Assembly (NCBI GenBank): GCA_031972835.1
Contig: DALYDX010000012.1
Coordinates: 1 to 23,270, forward strand
From: CAZLWF01 sp031972835
GTDB lineage: Bacteria > Patescibacteriota > Minisyncoccia > Phycocordibacterales > UBA9973
Direction: 5' to 3'
Length of the DNA stretch: 23,270 bases
The notes under the pieces were generated by a model. The model ran no database searches. It saw only the letters and a program-made list of their open reading frames with translations, and was not told the origin of the DNA. Shown one piece after another: positions 8,462 to 16,397 of the stretch. A program made the translations under genes and the position numbers. Position 1 is the first letter of the stretch. Each line of letters opens with the position of its first letter.

Positions 8462-8462
8462 T

Positions 8463-9704
8463 TTAAGATGTTTTCATTCTAAGGACTAGAATATATGCAA
8501 TTAGAAAACTTATTATTCGTCCAATTATTCTTGATACAATAACACCCCAAATTCCCCATATGTATCCGAATACTAAGAGAAGTATTATACGTGCAATATT
8601 TGAAGTAGTGTTAACCCAGTATAAACTTTTAATTTGATTTTGAGCTTTTAATATAGCGCCGCTAATTCCACCGTCGAATATAAGGATCAAGGAGAATACT
8701 TGTGAATACAATACAACCTCAACATATGCTGGAAATAGTATCTTATATGCAAAAGGAGCTGCCAATATATACAAGGCAACAAACGGGATGGTAATTAGAA
8801 ATAGTTTTTTTACAAGGAACAACCCCTTCTGTTTTGCTGTATTTTTTGGAAGTTCAGAAAATATTGGCATTGAGAGAGTTGGAATATATTTTATGACATT
8901 GCGCAATTGCTCTGGAATCATGGTTGCAAAAGTGTAGCGTGCCACTTCTATAGGCCCAGCAATCTGGAACAGTATTATTTTATCGAGCTGTGTTGCACCT
9001 ATATCTAGTATGTTCATCAAGCTCATGTGGTGCTCCAGTTTTCCATTTTCAGGATCTTTTTCTGTGTTTGGTTTAAATTTATTTTGAATTATTATTTTCA
9101 AAATAAAGAGAATTATTATATTGGAAATAAAATATACGATAACAAGTGTGGTTACTGAAGGATTTAAAAATAGAGTTATTAGAATTGCAAATGAAGTTAC
9201 GACAGAATACGCAATGTTGCTTTTCATCAATGCACGGAAGTATCTCTTTCCATTTAGATAAGATCGATACAATAAAAGTGCCTGTATAACAGGGAATAGT
9301 ATGCTTCCTAGTGTTATCGAAAGTCCCAATACCAGATTGTTGTGTATTAAATACCAAGTACCGATTCCCAATCCTAAAATAAAGGTTGGTATAGACCAAA
9401 GAAGTGACCTTATAAAAGATGTTTTAAAAATATTTTCATAACCACGAGCTACATCTCTTACTATCGCTGTAGACAATCCGGTCATCGAAAAAGCCCCAAC
9501 AAAACCTACAATAGATAGTATGTATCGGTATGTTCCATAAGTATCCTTGCTTATGAAGTGTGCTGCGGCGACCGCCACTGCAAAAGATAGTAAGTTGCTT
9601 ACGGCATGTCCTCCTAGTAAATACGATGCTTGGCCCAAGATCTTTTTGGTATTAAGTTGAAAAAAAGTATCAAATTTTTTTATTATCCAATTGAATTTTT
9701 CCAT
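8463..9704 (-). CDS. Polysaccharide/oligosaccharide flippase (Wzx-like, MOP superfamily)
   Basis: The protein has 413 residues with about twelve hydrophobic segments. It matches the Polysacc_synt/Wzx layout: an N-terminal SYLLGGHAVSNLLSFAVAVAAAHFISKDTYGTYRY block (about 27-61), GLSTAIVRDVARG, and a middle IGATQLDKIILFQIAGPIEVARYTFA region where a helix carries a polar DK pair. It would flip undecaprenyl-pyrophosphate-linked repeat units across the membrane. It follows the GT2-like gene after 45 bp and precedes the GT39-like gene by 1 bp. No Wzy polymerase is recognised in this window. Confidence 0.88.
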   Translation of the reverse strand: MEKFNWIIKKFDTFFQLNTKKILGQASYLLGGHAVSNLLSFAVAVAAAHFISKDTYGTYRYILSIVGFVGAFSMTGLSTAIVRDVARGYENIFKTSFIRSLLWSIPTFILGLGIGTWYLIHNNLVLGLSITLGSILFPVIQALLLYRSYLNGKRYFRALMKSNIAYSVVTSFAILITLFLNPSVTTLVIVYFISNIIILFILKIIIQNKFKPNTEKDPENGKLEHHMSLMNILDIGATQLDKIILFQIAGPIEVARYTFATMIPEQLRNVIKYIPTLSMPIFSELPKNTAKQKGLFLVKKLFLITIPFVALYILAAPFAYKILFPAYVEVVLYSQVFSLILIFDGGISGAILKAQNQIKSLYWVNTTSNIARIILLLVFGYIWGIWGVIVSRIIGRIISFLIAYILVLRMKTS

Positions 9705-9749
9705 AGGCTGATGTTGTCTTTTGTCTAATTAATTCAAAAACTCAGAAAT

Positions 9750-10634
9750 TTATTGATTATTGGTTTTGAGCTTCTCTTCTATAATTTCTTTTGCAATACT
9801 AATAATATCATCAAATTCTGTCATTTTATTGAAAGACTCTTCTCTCCATGAGATTTGTCTTATGTGCATCCATTTGTTGTCTATAATCTCGAAAGTTTGA
9901 CTAGAGTCACGTCCGATAACCAATTGTTTTTTTGTCGGTATGTCAATTATCACACTTTCGGCTTCAGATATATTTTCTCTGCCGATTTTTTTACATACTG
10001 AATGATAGTTTGAGCCTCCTGTGTCTAAAAATATTAAACCGTCTCTACCAGCATGGTATGGAAAAAAGTTAAATTTATATTTTTTTATCTTTTCGTATTC
10101 AAAAAAAGAGAAGCCTGGCCAAAAATACCACCACTTTTCTTTTTTTGTTCGCACTACTCCCCAAAAGCCACCTTTCATGTTTTTTATTATCCCAGCATTT
10201 TTAATTGGGAATATGTCGTGATCCAATAACCCAAAGTATTTTGGCTTATTCTTTTTAACTATGTTTCTGTAGCACCAGTTTAGTGCCATTCCGTGGGATC
10301 CACTTGTCCGTATGTTTGTTAGGGGGTTTTTAGGTAGTCTGATATATGAGAGATTATTTTTTTCACAAAAGGACTTTATTTCATACGATATATTCTCTTT
10401 ATCAGAGTTGTCTGCAATTAGATAGTCAAAATCATCTTCTAGGTTTTCTACTAGATGACTGTATTGAATTGATATTGTTTCAGAGTTATTGAAAGCGATA
10501 CTGATGATCAACAAGTTGCTTTTTATTGGCAGTATATTTGAATATTTTGCCTTCTTGAAGACATATAAAAAAAACAGTCTATACAACAGGTTGCTTAATT
10601 TTTTGGATATTGTTTTTAAAGTTTTATTAAACAC
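9750..10634 (-). CDS. Putative GT2-like glycosyltransferase
   Basis: The protein has 294 residues and begins with GTG; there is no nearby in-frame ATG. A GT-A-like pattern is visible: LLIISIAFNNSETI (about 41-54), DYLIADNSDKEN (70-81), SGSHGMALNWCYRN (111-124), then YFGLLDHDIFP (133-143), where DHD sits at the place of the DxD metal motif. DTGGSNYH (204-211) may be the acceptor-side motif. The family resemblance is clear but more distant than for the other GT2. It is the first gene of the minus-strand operon. A TATACA box lies seven bases upstream of the GTG, so the mRNA may be leaderless. Confidence 0.7.
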   Translation of the reverse strand: MFNKTLKTISKKLSNLLYRLFFLYVFKKAKYSNILPIKSNLLIISIAFNNSETISIQYSHLVENLEDDFDYLIADNSDKENISYEIKSFCEKNNLSYIRLPKNPLTNIRTSGSHGMALNWCYRNIVKKNKPKYFGLLDHDIFPIKNAGIIKNMKGGFWGVVRTKKEKWWYFWPGFSFFEYEKIKKYKFNFFPYHAGRDGLIFLDTGGSNYHSVCKKIGRENISEAESVIIDIPTKKQLVIGRDSSQTFEIIDNKWMHIRQISWREESFNKMTEFDDIISIAKEIIEEKLKTNNQ

Positions 10635-10640
10635 AGGTCT

Positions 10641-10646
10641 TGTATA
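10641..10646 (-). promoter_or_regulatory. Possible -10 box of the nine-gene glycan operon
   Basis: TATACA on the minus strand is placed so that transcription would begin at about 10634, exactly the GTG of the first gene. No good -35 hexamer is seen 16-18 bp upstream, so this is a weak call supported mainly by its position in the divergent 146-bp gap. Confidence 0.35.
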
Positions 10647-10726
10647 TTTTTGTATCTAATTAAGATTTACCACTTATTTAGCATTTCATTAATATAAAAA
10701 ATACCTACTATTTATAAGTTATTTTC

Positions 10727-10755
10727 TTTACTATGTCTAGCATAGTATGTATACT
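10727..10755 (+). promoter_or_regulatory. Sigma-70-like promoter for the methyltransferase/P-loop pair
   Basis: TTTACT (10727-10732), a 17-bp spacer and TATACT (10750-10755) predict a start near 10762. This lies downstream of ATG 10733 and upstream of ATG 10781, so it favours the latter as the true start of the following gene. Confidence 0.55.
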
Positions 10756-10780
10756 CAAATATATATTTATAGGCACTAAA

Positions 10781-11530
10781 ATGAAAGATCAAAATCTCGA
10801 CGCAAAATATGTAAAAAACTATTACGACACATTCCTATCACAAGACGGTGGGGAATATGCATACCACAGGTGGCATAAAACTCCGGTACATGAGGCACAT
10901 TTTATACAGACCAAGAGAACTCTGAAAAGAGCTTTTTCTGCTGTTTTGGGTAAGATCCTAGAGATAGGTGGTGGTGATGCTATGTGGACAATGCTTTACA
11001 TAGACAAGATAGAGCACCTCACATATCTTGATGTCTCAGAAGAGATGCTAGCTCGAGCTAAAGCTAGATTAAAAGAAAAAGCAGAAAAGGTTGAATTTAT
11101 TCAAGGGGATTTTTTGGAAAATAATTTGCCTGGTGAGAGTTTTGATAATTTTATATCTATTAGAAATTTTGAATATTTTAAAGACAAAGACTTTGCAGTC
11201 AAGGAAATGAATCGTTTGCTCAGAAAAGATGGGACACTACTCGTGGTCACAAAAAGTAAAGAATATAATTTACATACAAATTTGAAAAAACGAACACTTC
11301 ATTCTGATCAAGTCAGAATAGAGGATTTTTTGGAGATGCTTCGCGAGAATGGATTTGAAATCCAAGATGTAAAACCAGCAATATTTGGAAAGCTATTGAG
11401 GTTTGGAATTTTTAGATTTATCTCAAGTGCACTTCAGTCTGTGATATTGGTACTTCCTTGGAGAATTCTCCCTATTAAATTTTTAGGATACTTATCTGAG
11501 AGTTTTTATGTTAAAGCGAGAAAAAAATAG
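10781..11530 (+). CDS. Class I SAM-dependent methyltransferase
   Basis: From ATG 10781 the protein has 249 residues. Motif I is KILEIGGGDAMW (about 58-69), followed by LTYLDVSEEMLARAKARL (strand 2 and helix), VEFIQGDFLE, and EMNRLLRKDGTLLVVTKS. This matches ubiE/methyltransferase-11 type enzymes. The C-terminal 70 residues include a hydrophobic stretch (FGIFRFISSALQSVILVLPW) that may sit on the membrane. An in-frame ATG at 10733 is open but lies upstream of the predicted transcription start. The gene overlaps the P-loop protein by 23 bp. By context it modifies a glycan or lipid carrier. Confidence 0.83.
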   Translation: MKDQNLDAKYVKNYYDTFLSQDGGEYAYHRWHKTPVHEAHFIQTKRTLKRAFSAVLGKILEIGGGDAMWTMLYIDKIEHLTYLDVSEEMLARAKARLKEKAEKVEFIQGDFLENNLPGESFDNFISIRNFEYFKDKDFAVKEMNRLLRKDGTLLVVTKSKEYNLHTNLKKRTLHSDQVRIEDFLEMLRENGFEIQDVKPAIFGKLLRFGIFRFISSALQSVILVLPWRILPIKFLGYLSESFYVKARKK

Positions 11531-12170
11531 AATCATAGAATTATTTGGATTGCCAGGTGCTGGGAAAAGTACCTTGGCGGAATATATTGCGTCACACTAT
11601 AGCAGTGAATATTATGTTGTGTCAGTAAATAGAATTGAAAGATTTTTTTACTTCCTGATTTTTTGTGCGATGTATCCATTTTTTGTGATTCGCATTTTAC
11701 GATGGGTACGTGCTTCTCCACAAAAACTTCGTCGCTATATAGTGCACCTTTTTTCAGTATCTGCATCTAAAACATTAAAATCTCTGTTAGTTGTTTATTT
11801 CTCCAATAAAAAATGTGTTATTGACGAAGGTCTTTTTCAGAGAATCCTATCTGTAGCACAGACTGTACTCTCTCATGAAGACGCAGTGCGTCATATTTCT
11901 AAAATGCCTAAGTGGTCACGTAGGGTTATTGCAGTAGAGGGAGAGGGTTTTGATAGATACGTGTCTCTCTCTACGCAAAGTCCAAGAAGTGCACTCGGAG
12001 ATGAATATCTAACTTCCTGGGTACGTATTCAAAAGGAGAATTATGTATTGATACGAGAGATTCTAAAAAGATTGTCATATATAGAAGTTGTTTCTCTCGA
12101 TAATACAAAAAGACAAGATCTTAACATGGTTAATTTTATAGAAATATTTAACAACAGTAGGAGTAAGTAG
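11508..12170 (+). CDS. P-loop NTPase/kinase-like protein
   Basis: The protein has 220 residues with a clear Walker A motif, ELFGLPGAGKSTLAEYI (GLPGAGKST at 14-22), and a plausible Walker B, KKCVIDEGLFQRIL (about 102-115, Asp106-Glu107). The spacing and size fit the AAA_33/adenylate-kinase-like group of small kinases. A hydrophobic stretch (about 46-66) between the two motifs is unusual for a soluble kinase. It overlaps the methyltransferase by 23 bp and ends 5 bp from the convergent epimerase gene. It may phosphorylate a sugar, polyol or lipid for the glycan pathway, which is inference from location only. Confidence 0.7.
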   Translation: MLKREKNRIIELFGLPGAGKSTLAEYIASHYSSEYYVVSVNRIERFFYFLIFCAMYPFFVIRILRWVRASPQKLRRYIVHLFSVSASKTLKSLLVVYFSNKKCVIDEGLFQRILSVAQTVLSHEDAVRHISKMPKWSRRVIAVEGEGFDRYVSLSTQSPRSALGDEYLTSWVRIQKENYVLIREILKRLSYIEVVSLDNTKRQDLNMVNFIEIFNNSRSK

Positions 12171-12175
12171 ATTCT

Positions 12176-13096
12176 TTAGAGACCGAAATGCTTCATAAGG
12201 TCTTTTAGACCTTCTTCTATTGCAACTTTTGGCTCCCAACCTAGGAGTCTTTTTGTTTTAGTTATATCAGCGAGACTGTGTTTTGCTTCCTGTCTTTCTG
12301 GCTCGTACACTAGCTCACCTCCGATTATTTTTGCGAGATCAAGTACTGTTATGTTTTTTCCATAACCTATGTTTACTACGTCTCCAGCTCCGACTTGGTC
12401 ACTTTTCATCGCTAGTATATTTGCATTTACAACATCGGAAACATGAGTAAAGTCTCTACTCTGCAATCCATCTCCAACTATGGTCAATGGCTTGCCTTCT
12501 TTTTTTGCTTTCAAAAATTTTACGACTACTCCTGCATATGGTCCGTCTGGGTCTTGGTGTGGACCGTATACATTGAAATACCTGAGGCATACAGTTTCTA
12601 CTCCATATATAGTGCTAAATGTTTTGCAGTAAAGTTCACCAACGTGTTTCTGTACGCCGTATGGATGTATAGGCATAGGAATCATATCTTCTGTGAGTGG
12701 AAGTTTTGTTTGTTCTCCATACGCAGAACTTGAAGCTGAATATACAACTCTCCGGATCCCAGCGTCTTTTGCAGCACGCAAGACATTTAAAGTTCCATTT
12801 ATATTTACATCATTTGTTTCAGCGGGGTATTCAATAGAAAAAGGCACTCTCGGGATTGCTGCCAGGTGAAACACCGTATCAGCTCCGCTAAATATTTTTA
12901 CAAGCGCATCAAAATTGCGTATATCTTCTACTATCAATTCTGCTCCTTTTGGAACTCTTTCTTTTTTACCTTGATATAAGTTGTCTACTACTACAACTTC
13001 ATAACCTTGTTTTAGTAGCTCTTCGGATAAATGAGACCCGATAAATCCCGCTCCGCCAGTTACTATCATTTTTTTGTTTTTCGGGATATTTTCCAT
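12176..13096 (-). CDS. NAD-dependent UDP-sugar 4-epimerase-like (extended SDR)
   Basis: The protein has 306 residues. It shows MIVTGGAGFIGSHLSEEL (NAD-binding GxxGxxG, 14-20), VVVVDNLYQGKKERVP, VFHLAAIPRVPFSIEYP (about 75-91), the catalytic YSASSSAYGE and HPYGVQKHVGE (Tyr146, Lys150), and LRYFNVYGPHQDPDGPYAGVV (171-191). These are the marks of UDP-glucose/UDP-GlcNAc 4-epimerases and close relatives. It would supply UDP-galactose, UDP-GalNAc or a related sugar for the glycan. It lies 56 bp after the initiating sugar-phosphate transferase, likely on the same mRNA. I do not give it a symbol because substrate preference cannot be read by eye. Confidence 0.88.
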   Translation of the reverse strand: MENIPKNKKMIVTGGAGFIGSHLSEELLKQGYEVVVVDNLYQGKKERVPKGAELIVEDIRNFDALVKIFSGADTVFHLAAIPRVPFSIEYPAETNDVNINGTLNVLRAAKDAGIRRVVYSASSSAYGEQTKLPLTEDMIPMPIHPYGVQKHVGELYCKTFSTIYGVETVCLRYFNVYGPHQDPDGPYAGVVVKFLKAKKEGKPLTIVGDGLQSRDFTHVSDVVNANILAMKSDQVGAGDVVNIGYGKNITVLDLAKIIGGELVYEPERQEAKHSLADITKTKRLLGWEPKVAIEEGLKDLMKHFGL

Positions 13097-13152
13097 ATAT
13101 AGGCTTATGTTATCAGGGAATGACTCTTTTTACAAAGAAACCCTTTTTGTTT

Positions 13153-14427
13153 TTAGTGAGTGAATATTATCTGTACAGTTTTTACGATAATGCCTATGTC
13201 CAATAAAAAGTTTTTTCTTTTTAGATAAAACAAATCGTATTCAAATTTTTCTTTTGAATCCAATACGCTTCTCGCATATCTATATTTGATCTGGGCCCAA
13301 CCTGTAAATCCAGGTCTTACAATATGTCTCAGAAAATAGTAGGGAATAGTTCTCTCGAGTTCGCTGACAAATTCTGGTCGCTCTGGTCTTGGTCCGACTA
13401 GTCCTATGTCGCCTTTGATTATGTTTATCATTTGAGGTATTTCATCTATGTGAAGTTTTCTCAATATTTTTCCAACTCTTGTTACTCGTGGGTCATTTTT
13501 TTCTGCCCAAGTCGCGCCACTTTTTTCCGCATCTTTTCTCATTGTGCGAAGTTTATGTATTTTAAATATTTTTCCACCCTTGCCTACACGTTCTTGGCCG
13601 TAGAATATCGGATAACCGTTTTCTAGTATGATTGCAATAATCGCTAGTATCACAAAAGGAGATGTAATCACAAGTATGAAAATAGCTGCAATTATCTCAA
13701 GCAATCTCCATAGTATGAAAGAAGCAGACACTTTACTACTTTCTATTATTTCCAGAGCTGTTTCATTGTCCATCAGGGTGAGTGGTGTCTTGCTGAATAT
13801 TTCCTCGTAGGCTTCACGTACCCGGATGAGATCTTTTCCAAGCACACTACTACTTATAACTAGGTCATTTGTTGCTGGTACTGCTACTACCACCATGTCT
13901 ACGTCCTTGTCTTTTATGTCCTCGACTTTTTCAAAGAAACCGACACATGTACCAATATAAGGATGATTAGATATTTCACTTTCTAGCAAGAGTGTTTCAG
14001 GAGTTCTGCCGATGATTGCAATACGTCTCATAAATGTTTTTGCAAAAAGTTTAGAAAATATTCTGCGCCAATTTATTATCAATACAAAACCTACAACAGT
14101 AAAAATAACCAGATTCAATTTTGGTGCAATTCCAAAATAGGGAATCGTATAAAACAGTATTGCCCCGAGGACTAGGCTTATGAGAAATGCTACCCCAGTC
14201 CTACCTATTGTGAGGGGGTTTGTTTTTGCAAAACGAATCTCATATAAATCTAAAATAAAAAATATAAATATCCATATAAAGAACAATATTATAAAAGGTC
14301 CTAAGTGCACAGAAAATACCTCTTTGGATGGAGTGCCTCCCTGGTCGATAAAAAGCATTATAAAAAAAGCCAATATTAGAATTAGGCAGTCTCCAAGAAA
14401 CAGTGTGATTTTCCTTGTTGAATTCAT
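13153..14427 (-). CDS. Polyprenyl glycosylphosphotransferase (initiating sugar-phosphate transferase, WcaJ/WbaP-like)
   Basis: The protein has 424 residues. Four N-terminal membrane helices (about 8-26, 42-61, 79-97, 105-119) are followed by a Rossmann-like CoA-binding-type segment (134-185). A membrane re-entrant helix (about 241-268) begins the bacterial sugar transferase domain. In that domain FKIHKLRTMRKDAE (288-301), DPRVTRVGKILRKLHIDEIPQMINIIKGDIGLVGPRPERPEF (312-353) and RPGFTGWAQI (371-380) are textbook motifs, with Asp328-Glu329 as the catalytic pair. It transfers sugar-1-phosphate from a UDP-sugar to undecaprenyl phosphate, starting the repeat unit. Its promoter predicts an mRNA with only two bases before the ATG. 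Confidence 0.93.
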   Translation of the reverse strand: MNSTRKITLFLGDCLILILAFFIMLFIDQGGTPSKEVFSVHLGPFIILFFIWIFIFFILDLYEIRFAKTNPLTIGRTGVAFLISLVLGAILFYTIPYFGIAPKLNLVIFTVVGFVLIINWRRIFSKLFAKTFMRRIAIIGRTPETLLLESEISNHPYIGTCVGFFEKVEDIKDKDVDMVVVAVPATNDLVISSSVLGKDLIRVREAYEEIFSKTPLTLMDNETALEIIESSKVSASFILWRLLEIIAAIFILVITSPFVILAIIAIILENGYPIFYGQERVGKGGKIFKIHKLRTMRKDAEKSGATWAEKNDPRVTRVGKILRKLHIDEIPQMINIIKGDIGLVGPRPERPEFVSELERTIPYYFLRHIVRPGFTGWAQIKYRYARSVLDSKEKFEYDLFYLKRKNFLLDIGIIVKTVQIIFTH

Positions 14428-14435
14428 ATTTTATA

Positions 14436-14463
14436 ACTATACAATATTTTTAGATTTTGTGAA
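14436..14463 (-). promoter_or_regulatory. Promoter of the sugar transferase/epimerase unit
   Basis: On the minus strand TTCACA (14463-14458), a 16-bp spacer and TATAGT (14441-14436) predict a start near 14429, two bases before the ATG at 14427. Each hexamer matches consensus at five of six positions. Confidence 0.6.
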
Positions 14464-14498
14464 TATAAGTCAAAAAAATTTTTAAAAACATAAAATTA

Positions 14499-14507
14499 TG
14501 CTATATT
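14499..14507 (+). promoter_or_regulatory. Extended -10 promoter of the HlyD-like gene
   Basis: The sequence TGCTATATT has the TGn extension plus a five-of-six -10 box. Transcription would start near 14514, two bases before ATG 14516. No good -35 box is seen, as is common when the extended element is present. Confidence 0.55.
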
Positions 14508-14515
14508 GAATTATC

Positions 14516-16051
14516 ATGGATTTTAAAATACCTACAAATAAATTTACCCAATTTTCTCTCTTTATTAAATCTAGATTTAAGATCTTTTATAGTAGAAAAA
14601 AAATATTTTGGCCGAGCGTCATAGTTTTGTTTGTCTTGATCATAATAGTTTTACAAAACAACGGAAACACAAATCAAATACAGCAGATTTCTTATGGAAG
14701 CTATGAAAAGACGATAGAGGCGACAGGAGAGGTGACGAGTGAGATAGATTTGATTTTGCCATTTAAAAAATCTGGTACTGTAAAAAACATAAATGTAGTA
14801 GTTGGTGACTTGGTCAAACAGGGTCAGATATTGGCAACTCTTGAAGCTGGCAATGAAAATGCTGAAGTAATGCAAGCAAAGGGATCACTATTAAAAGCGG
14901 AAGCTGAATACAATTCGGCTATAGATGTAACTCAAAATCAAGAAATCGCCAAAGCTGAACTAGAGCTTGAAAATGCTACAGAAGCGCAAGATACATTAGT
15001 CGAAAACGCATACCGCAACTTATTGTCTGACGGTTTAGAGGCTGTCGCAGATGACGGTGATCGAGATATGTCTGCGCCGACAATTTCAGGTTCATATATA
15101 TGTAAAGAAGAAGGTTCATATACATTAGAGCTTTACGCATCCGGGACTGCTTCTGGGGCTTCGTTTGAAGTGCATGGTCTAGAAGAAGGATTTACTGGCA
15201 GTGTTCAAGTTGACGCAGCTGTTCCTATAGGTGAGTGTGGTCTTACAGTTGTTTTTCCGACAGGTTTTTCTCCTGGAACAGATTGGATTATTGAGATACC
15301 AAACAAAAACAGCACAGAATACGCGTCAAATTTAAATGCATATAACCTGGCATTGAATACTAGGCAGACAGTCGTGAGTGAACTTGAGGCGGATCTAGAA
15401 ATAAAGCGTACTCAAGTAGAGACTGGTGATACTAAAATTGCATATGCAAATCTAGTAACAGCACAAGGTGTGTATGCTGGTGCAGTTGCCTTGTTAGAAG
15501 AGACTATAATTCGTGCACCTGCGAGCGGTAAGATTACAAAAATTGATGCAGAATTGGGTGAGCGAGTAGAAGCATTTAGTCCAGTCGTGGTGATACAAGA
15601 CGTAGACAGTCTATATATTGAAGCAAATATAAATGAATCAAATATTTTGAATATAAAATCTGGGCAAGATGTCGAAGTAACTTTCGATTCATCACCCGAG
15701 GAAATATTTAAGGGTACTGTAGTCAATATAGATATAGCTCCTACTATTGTATCTGGAGTTGTGAATTATAAAATCACAGTTGGACTACTCGATGCGGATG
15801 AACGTATACGACCAGGTATGACTGCAAATATCAAGATTATTGTAAATAAAAAACAAAATATTTTGGCTGTACCATTACGATCTGTAATAGATAAAAATGG
15901 CAAAAAATATATAGAAGTATCTTCAGATGAAAGTGGTGGAGATGTGTATGACAGAGAGGTTGTGTTGGGCGATATTTTCAATGGTGCATTAGTTGAGATA
16001 TCTAGTGGCTTAACTCCAGGTGAGTATATAGTTTCATCAGACTCAAAATAA
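14516..16051 (+). CDS. HlyD/MacA-like periplasmic-adaptor-type membrane fusion protein
   Basis: The protein has 511 residues. One membrane helix (about 31-47) follows a short basic N-terminus. The first half of a lipoyl-like domain (71-112, with KSGTVKNINVVVGDLVKQGQILATLE) leads to a helical hairpin (113-170 and 270-330). The second half is IIRAPASGKITKIDAELGERV (331-351). A beta-barrel region (about 362-445) with PGMTANIKI and a C-terminal domain with LAVPLRSVI follow. An inserted segment (about 185-265) interrupts the coiled-coil hairpin; it is beta-rich and has Cys196 and Cys241, the only cysteines noticed. MacA-like adaptors work with MacB-type ABC transporters, but no partner is in the window. 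It may be co-transcribed weakly into the small downstream ORF. Confidence 0.88.
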   Translation: MDFKIPTNKFTQFSLFIKSRFKIFYSRKKIFWPSVIVLFVLIIIVLQNNGNTNQIQQISYGSYEKTIEATGEVTSEIDLILPFKKSGTVKNINVVVGDLVKQGQILATLEAGNENAEVMQAKGSLLKAEAEYNSAIDVTQNQEIAKAELELENATEAQDTLVENAYRNLLSDGLEAVADDGDRDMSAPTISGSYICKEEGSYTLELYASGTASGASFEVHGLEEGFTGSVQVDAAVPIGECGLTVVFPTGFSPGTDWIIEIPNKNSTEYASNLNAYNLALNTRQTVVSELEADLEIKRTQVETGDTKIAYANLVTAQGVYAGAVALLEETIIRAPASGKITKIDAELGERVEAFSPVVVIQDVDSLYIEANINESNILNIKSGQDVEVTFDSSPEEIFKGTVVNIDIAPTIVSGVVNYKITVGLLDADERIRPGMTANIKIIVNKKQNILAVPLRSVIDKNGKKYIEVSSDESGGDVYDREVVLGDIFNGALVEISSGLTPGEYIVSSDSK

Positions 16052-16056
16052 CTTTG

Positions 16057-16065
16057 TGATATAAT
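16057..16065 (+). promoter_or_regulatory. Extended -10 promoter before the 46-residue ORF and L10 leader
   Basis: TGATATAAT is a perfect TGn-TATAAT extended -10 element. The predicted start is 16072, which is the A of the ATG of the small ORF. No good -35 is present. It could drive the ORF, the L10 leader and rplJ-rplL together. Confidence 0.6.
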
Positions 16066-16071
16066 ACTATT

Positions 16072-16212
16072 ATGTTCACAAGACATTTTTTTAAAATGCT
16101 ACTTGCCTTAACTGGTATGATTTTACTTGGGATAATTGGTCTTGCCTTGATCAATGAATACCAAAAGACAAAGACTGGAGACCAGGGTGCCTCTCTGTAT
16201 GATCTGCGTTAG
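16072..16212 (+). CDS. Small single-pass membrane protein (46 residues)
   Basis: A short frame runs from ATG 16072 to TAG 16210-16212. The product has a basic N-terminus (MFTRHFFK), one hydrophobic helix (about residues 9-28, MLLALTGMILLGIIGLALIN) and a polar tail ending in SLYDLR. This N-in membrane topology pattern is unlikely by chance in such a short frame, and the perfect extended -10 box is placed exactly to give a leaderless mRNA. It lies between the HlyD-like gene and the L10 leader. I do not recognise a family. The frame could still be an untranslated part of the rplJ leader. Confidence 0.55.
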   Translation: MFTRHFFKMLLALTGMILLGIIGLALINEYQKTKTGDQGASLYDLR

Positions 16213-16234
16213 TTGACCTAAGTGGCACAAAGTG

Positions 16235-16330
16235 TTATCTTGTATCTGTAAGCCGTAGACAGCTGGTGGCGCAAGCCTGAATTTGAGCAAGAATACTTGT
16301 CTCATGCCTGCCGAGGATACACAGAGAGTT
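16235..16330 (+). promoter_or_regulatory. Ribosomal protein L10 leader (autoregulatory mRNA structure)
   Basis: The conserved core GCCGTAGACAG (from about 16252) and CATGCCTGCCGAGG (16303-16316) match the L10-leader RNA family found before rplJ in many bacteria. The closing stem is TGTATC (16241-16246) with GATACA (16316-16321). Inside are a hairpin with a GCAA tetraloop (GGC/GCC, about 16267-16276) and a second hairpin TGAGCAAG-AATA-CTTG-T-CTCA (about 16284-16304). In known cases the L10-L12 complex binds this element and represses rplJ-rplL. Its position 68-77 nt before rplJ fits. Confidence 0.88.
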
Positions 16331-16354
16331 TATCTTTTTGTGTGTTTATACTAT

Positions 16355-16381
16355 GGCCCAAACCGGGTCGATTTTTTATTT
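16355..16381 (+). terminator. Possible attenuator hairpin between the L10 leader and rplJ
   Basis: GGCCC (16355-16359) and GGGTC (16365-16369) can form a five-pair stem (one G-U) around AAACC, followed by GATTTTTTATTTT. The stem is short, so termination would be weak or conditional. It would fit premature termination controlled by L10-L12 binding to the leader just upstream. Confidence 0.4.
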
Positions 16382-16397
16382 TAGAATAAAAACATAT

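Noticed and set aside
16213..16241. TTGACC-17-TATCTT promoter before the L10 leader
   Set aside because: Its start (about 16248) would cut off the 5' side of the leader's closing stem, so the upstream extended -10 at 16057 is preferred. It could still be a secondary promoter.
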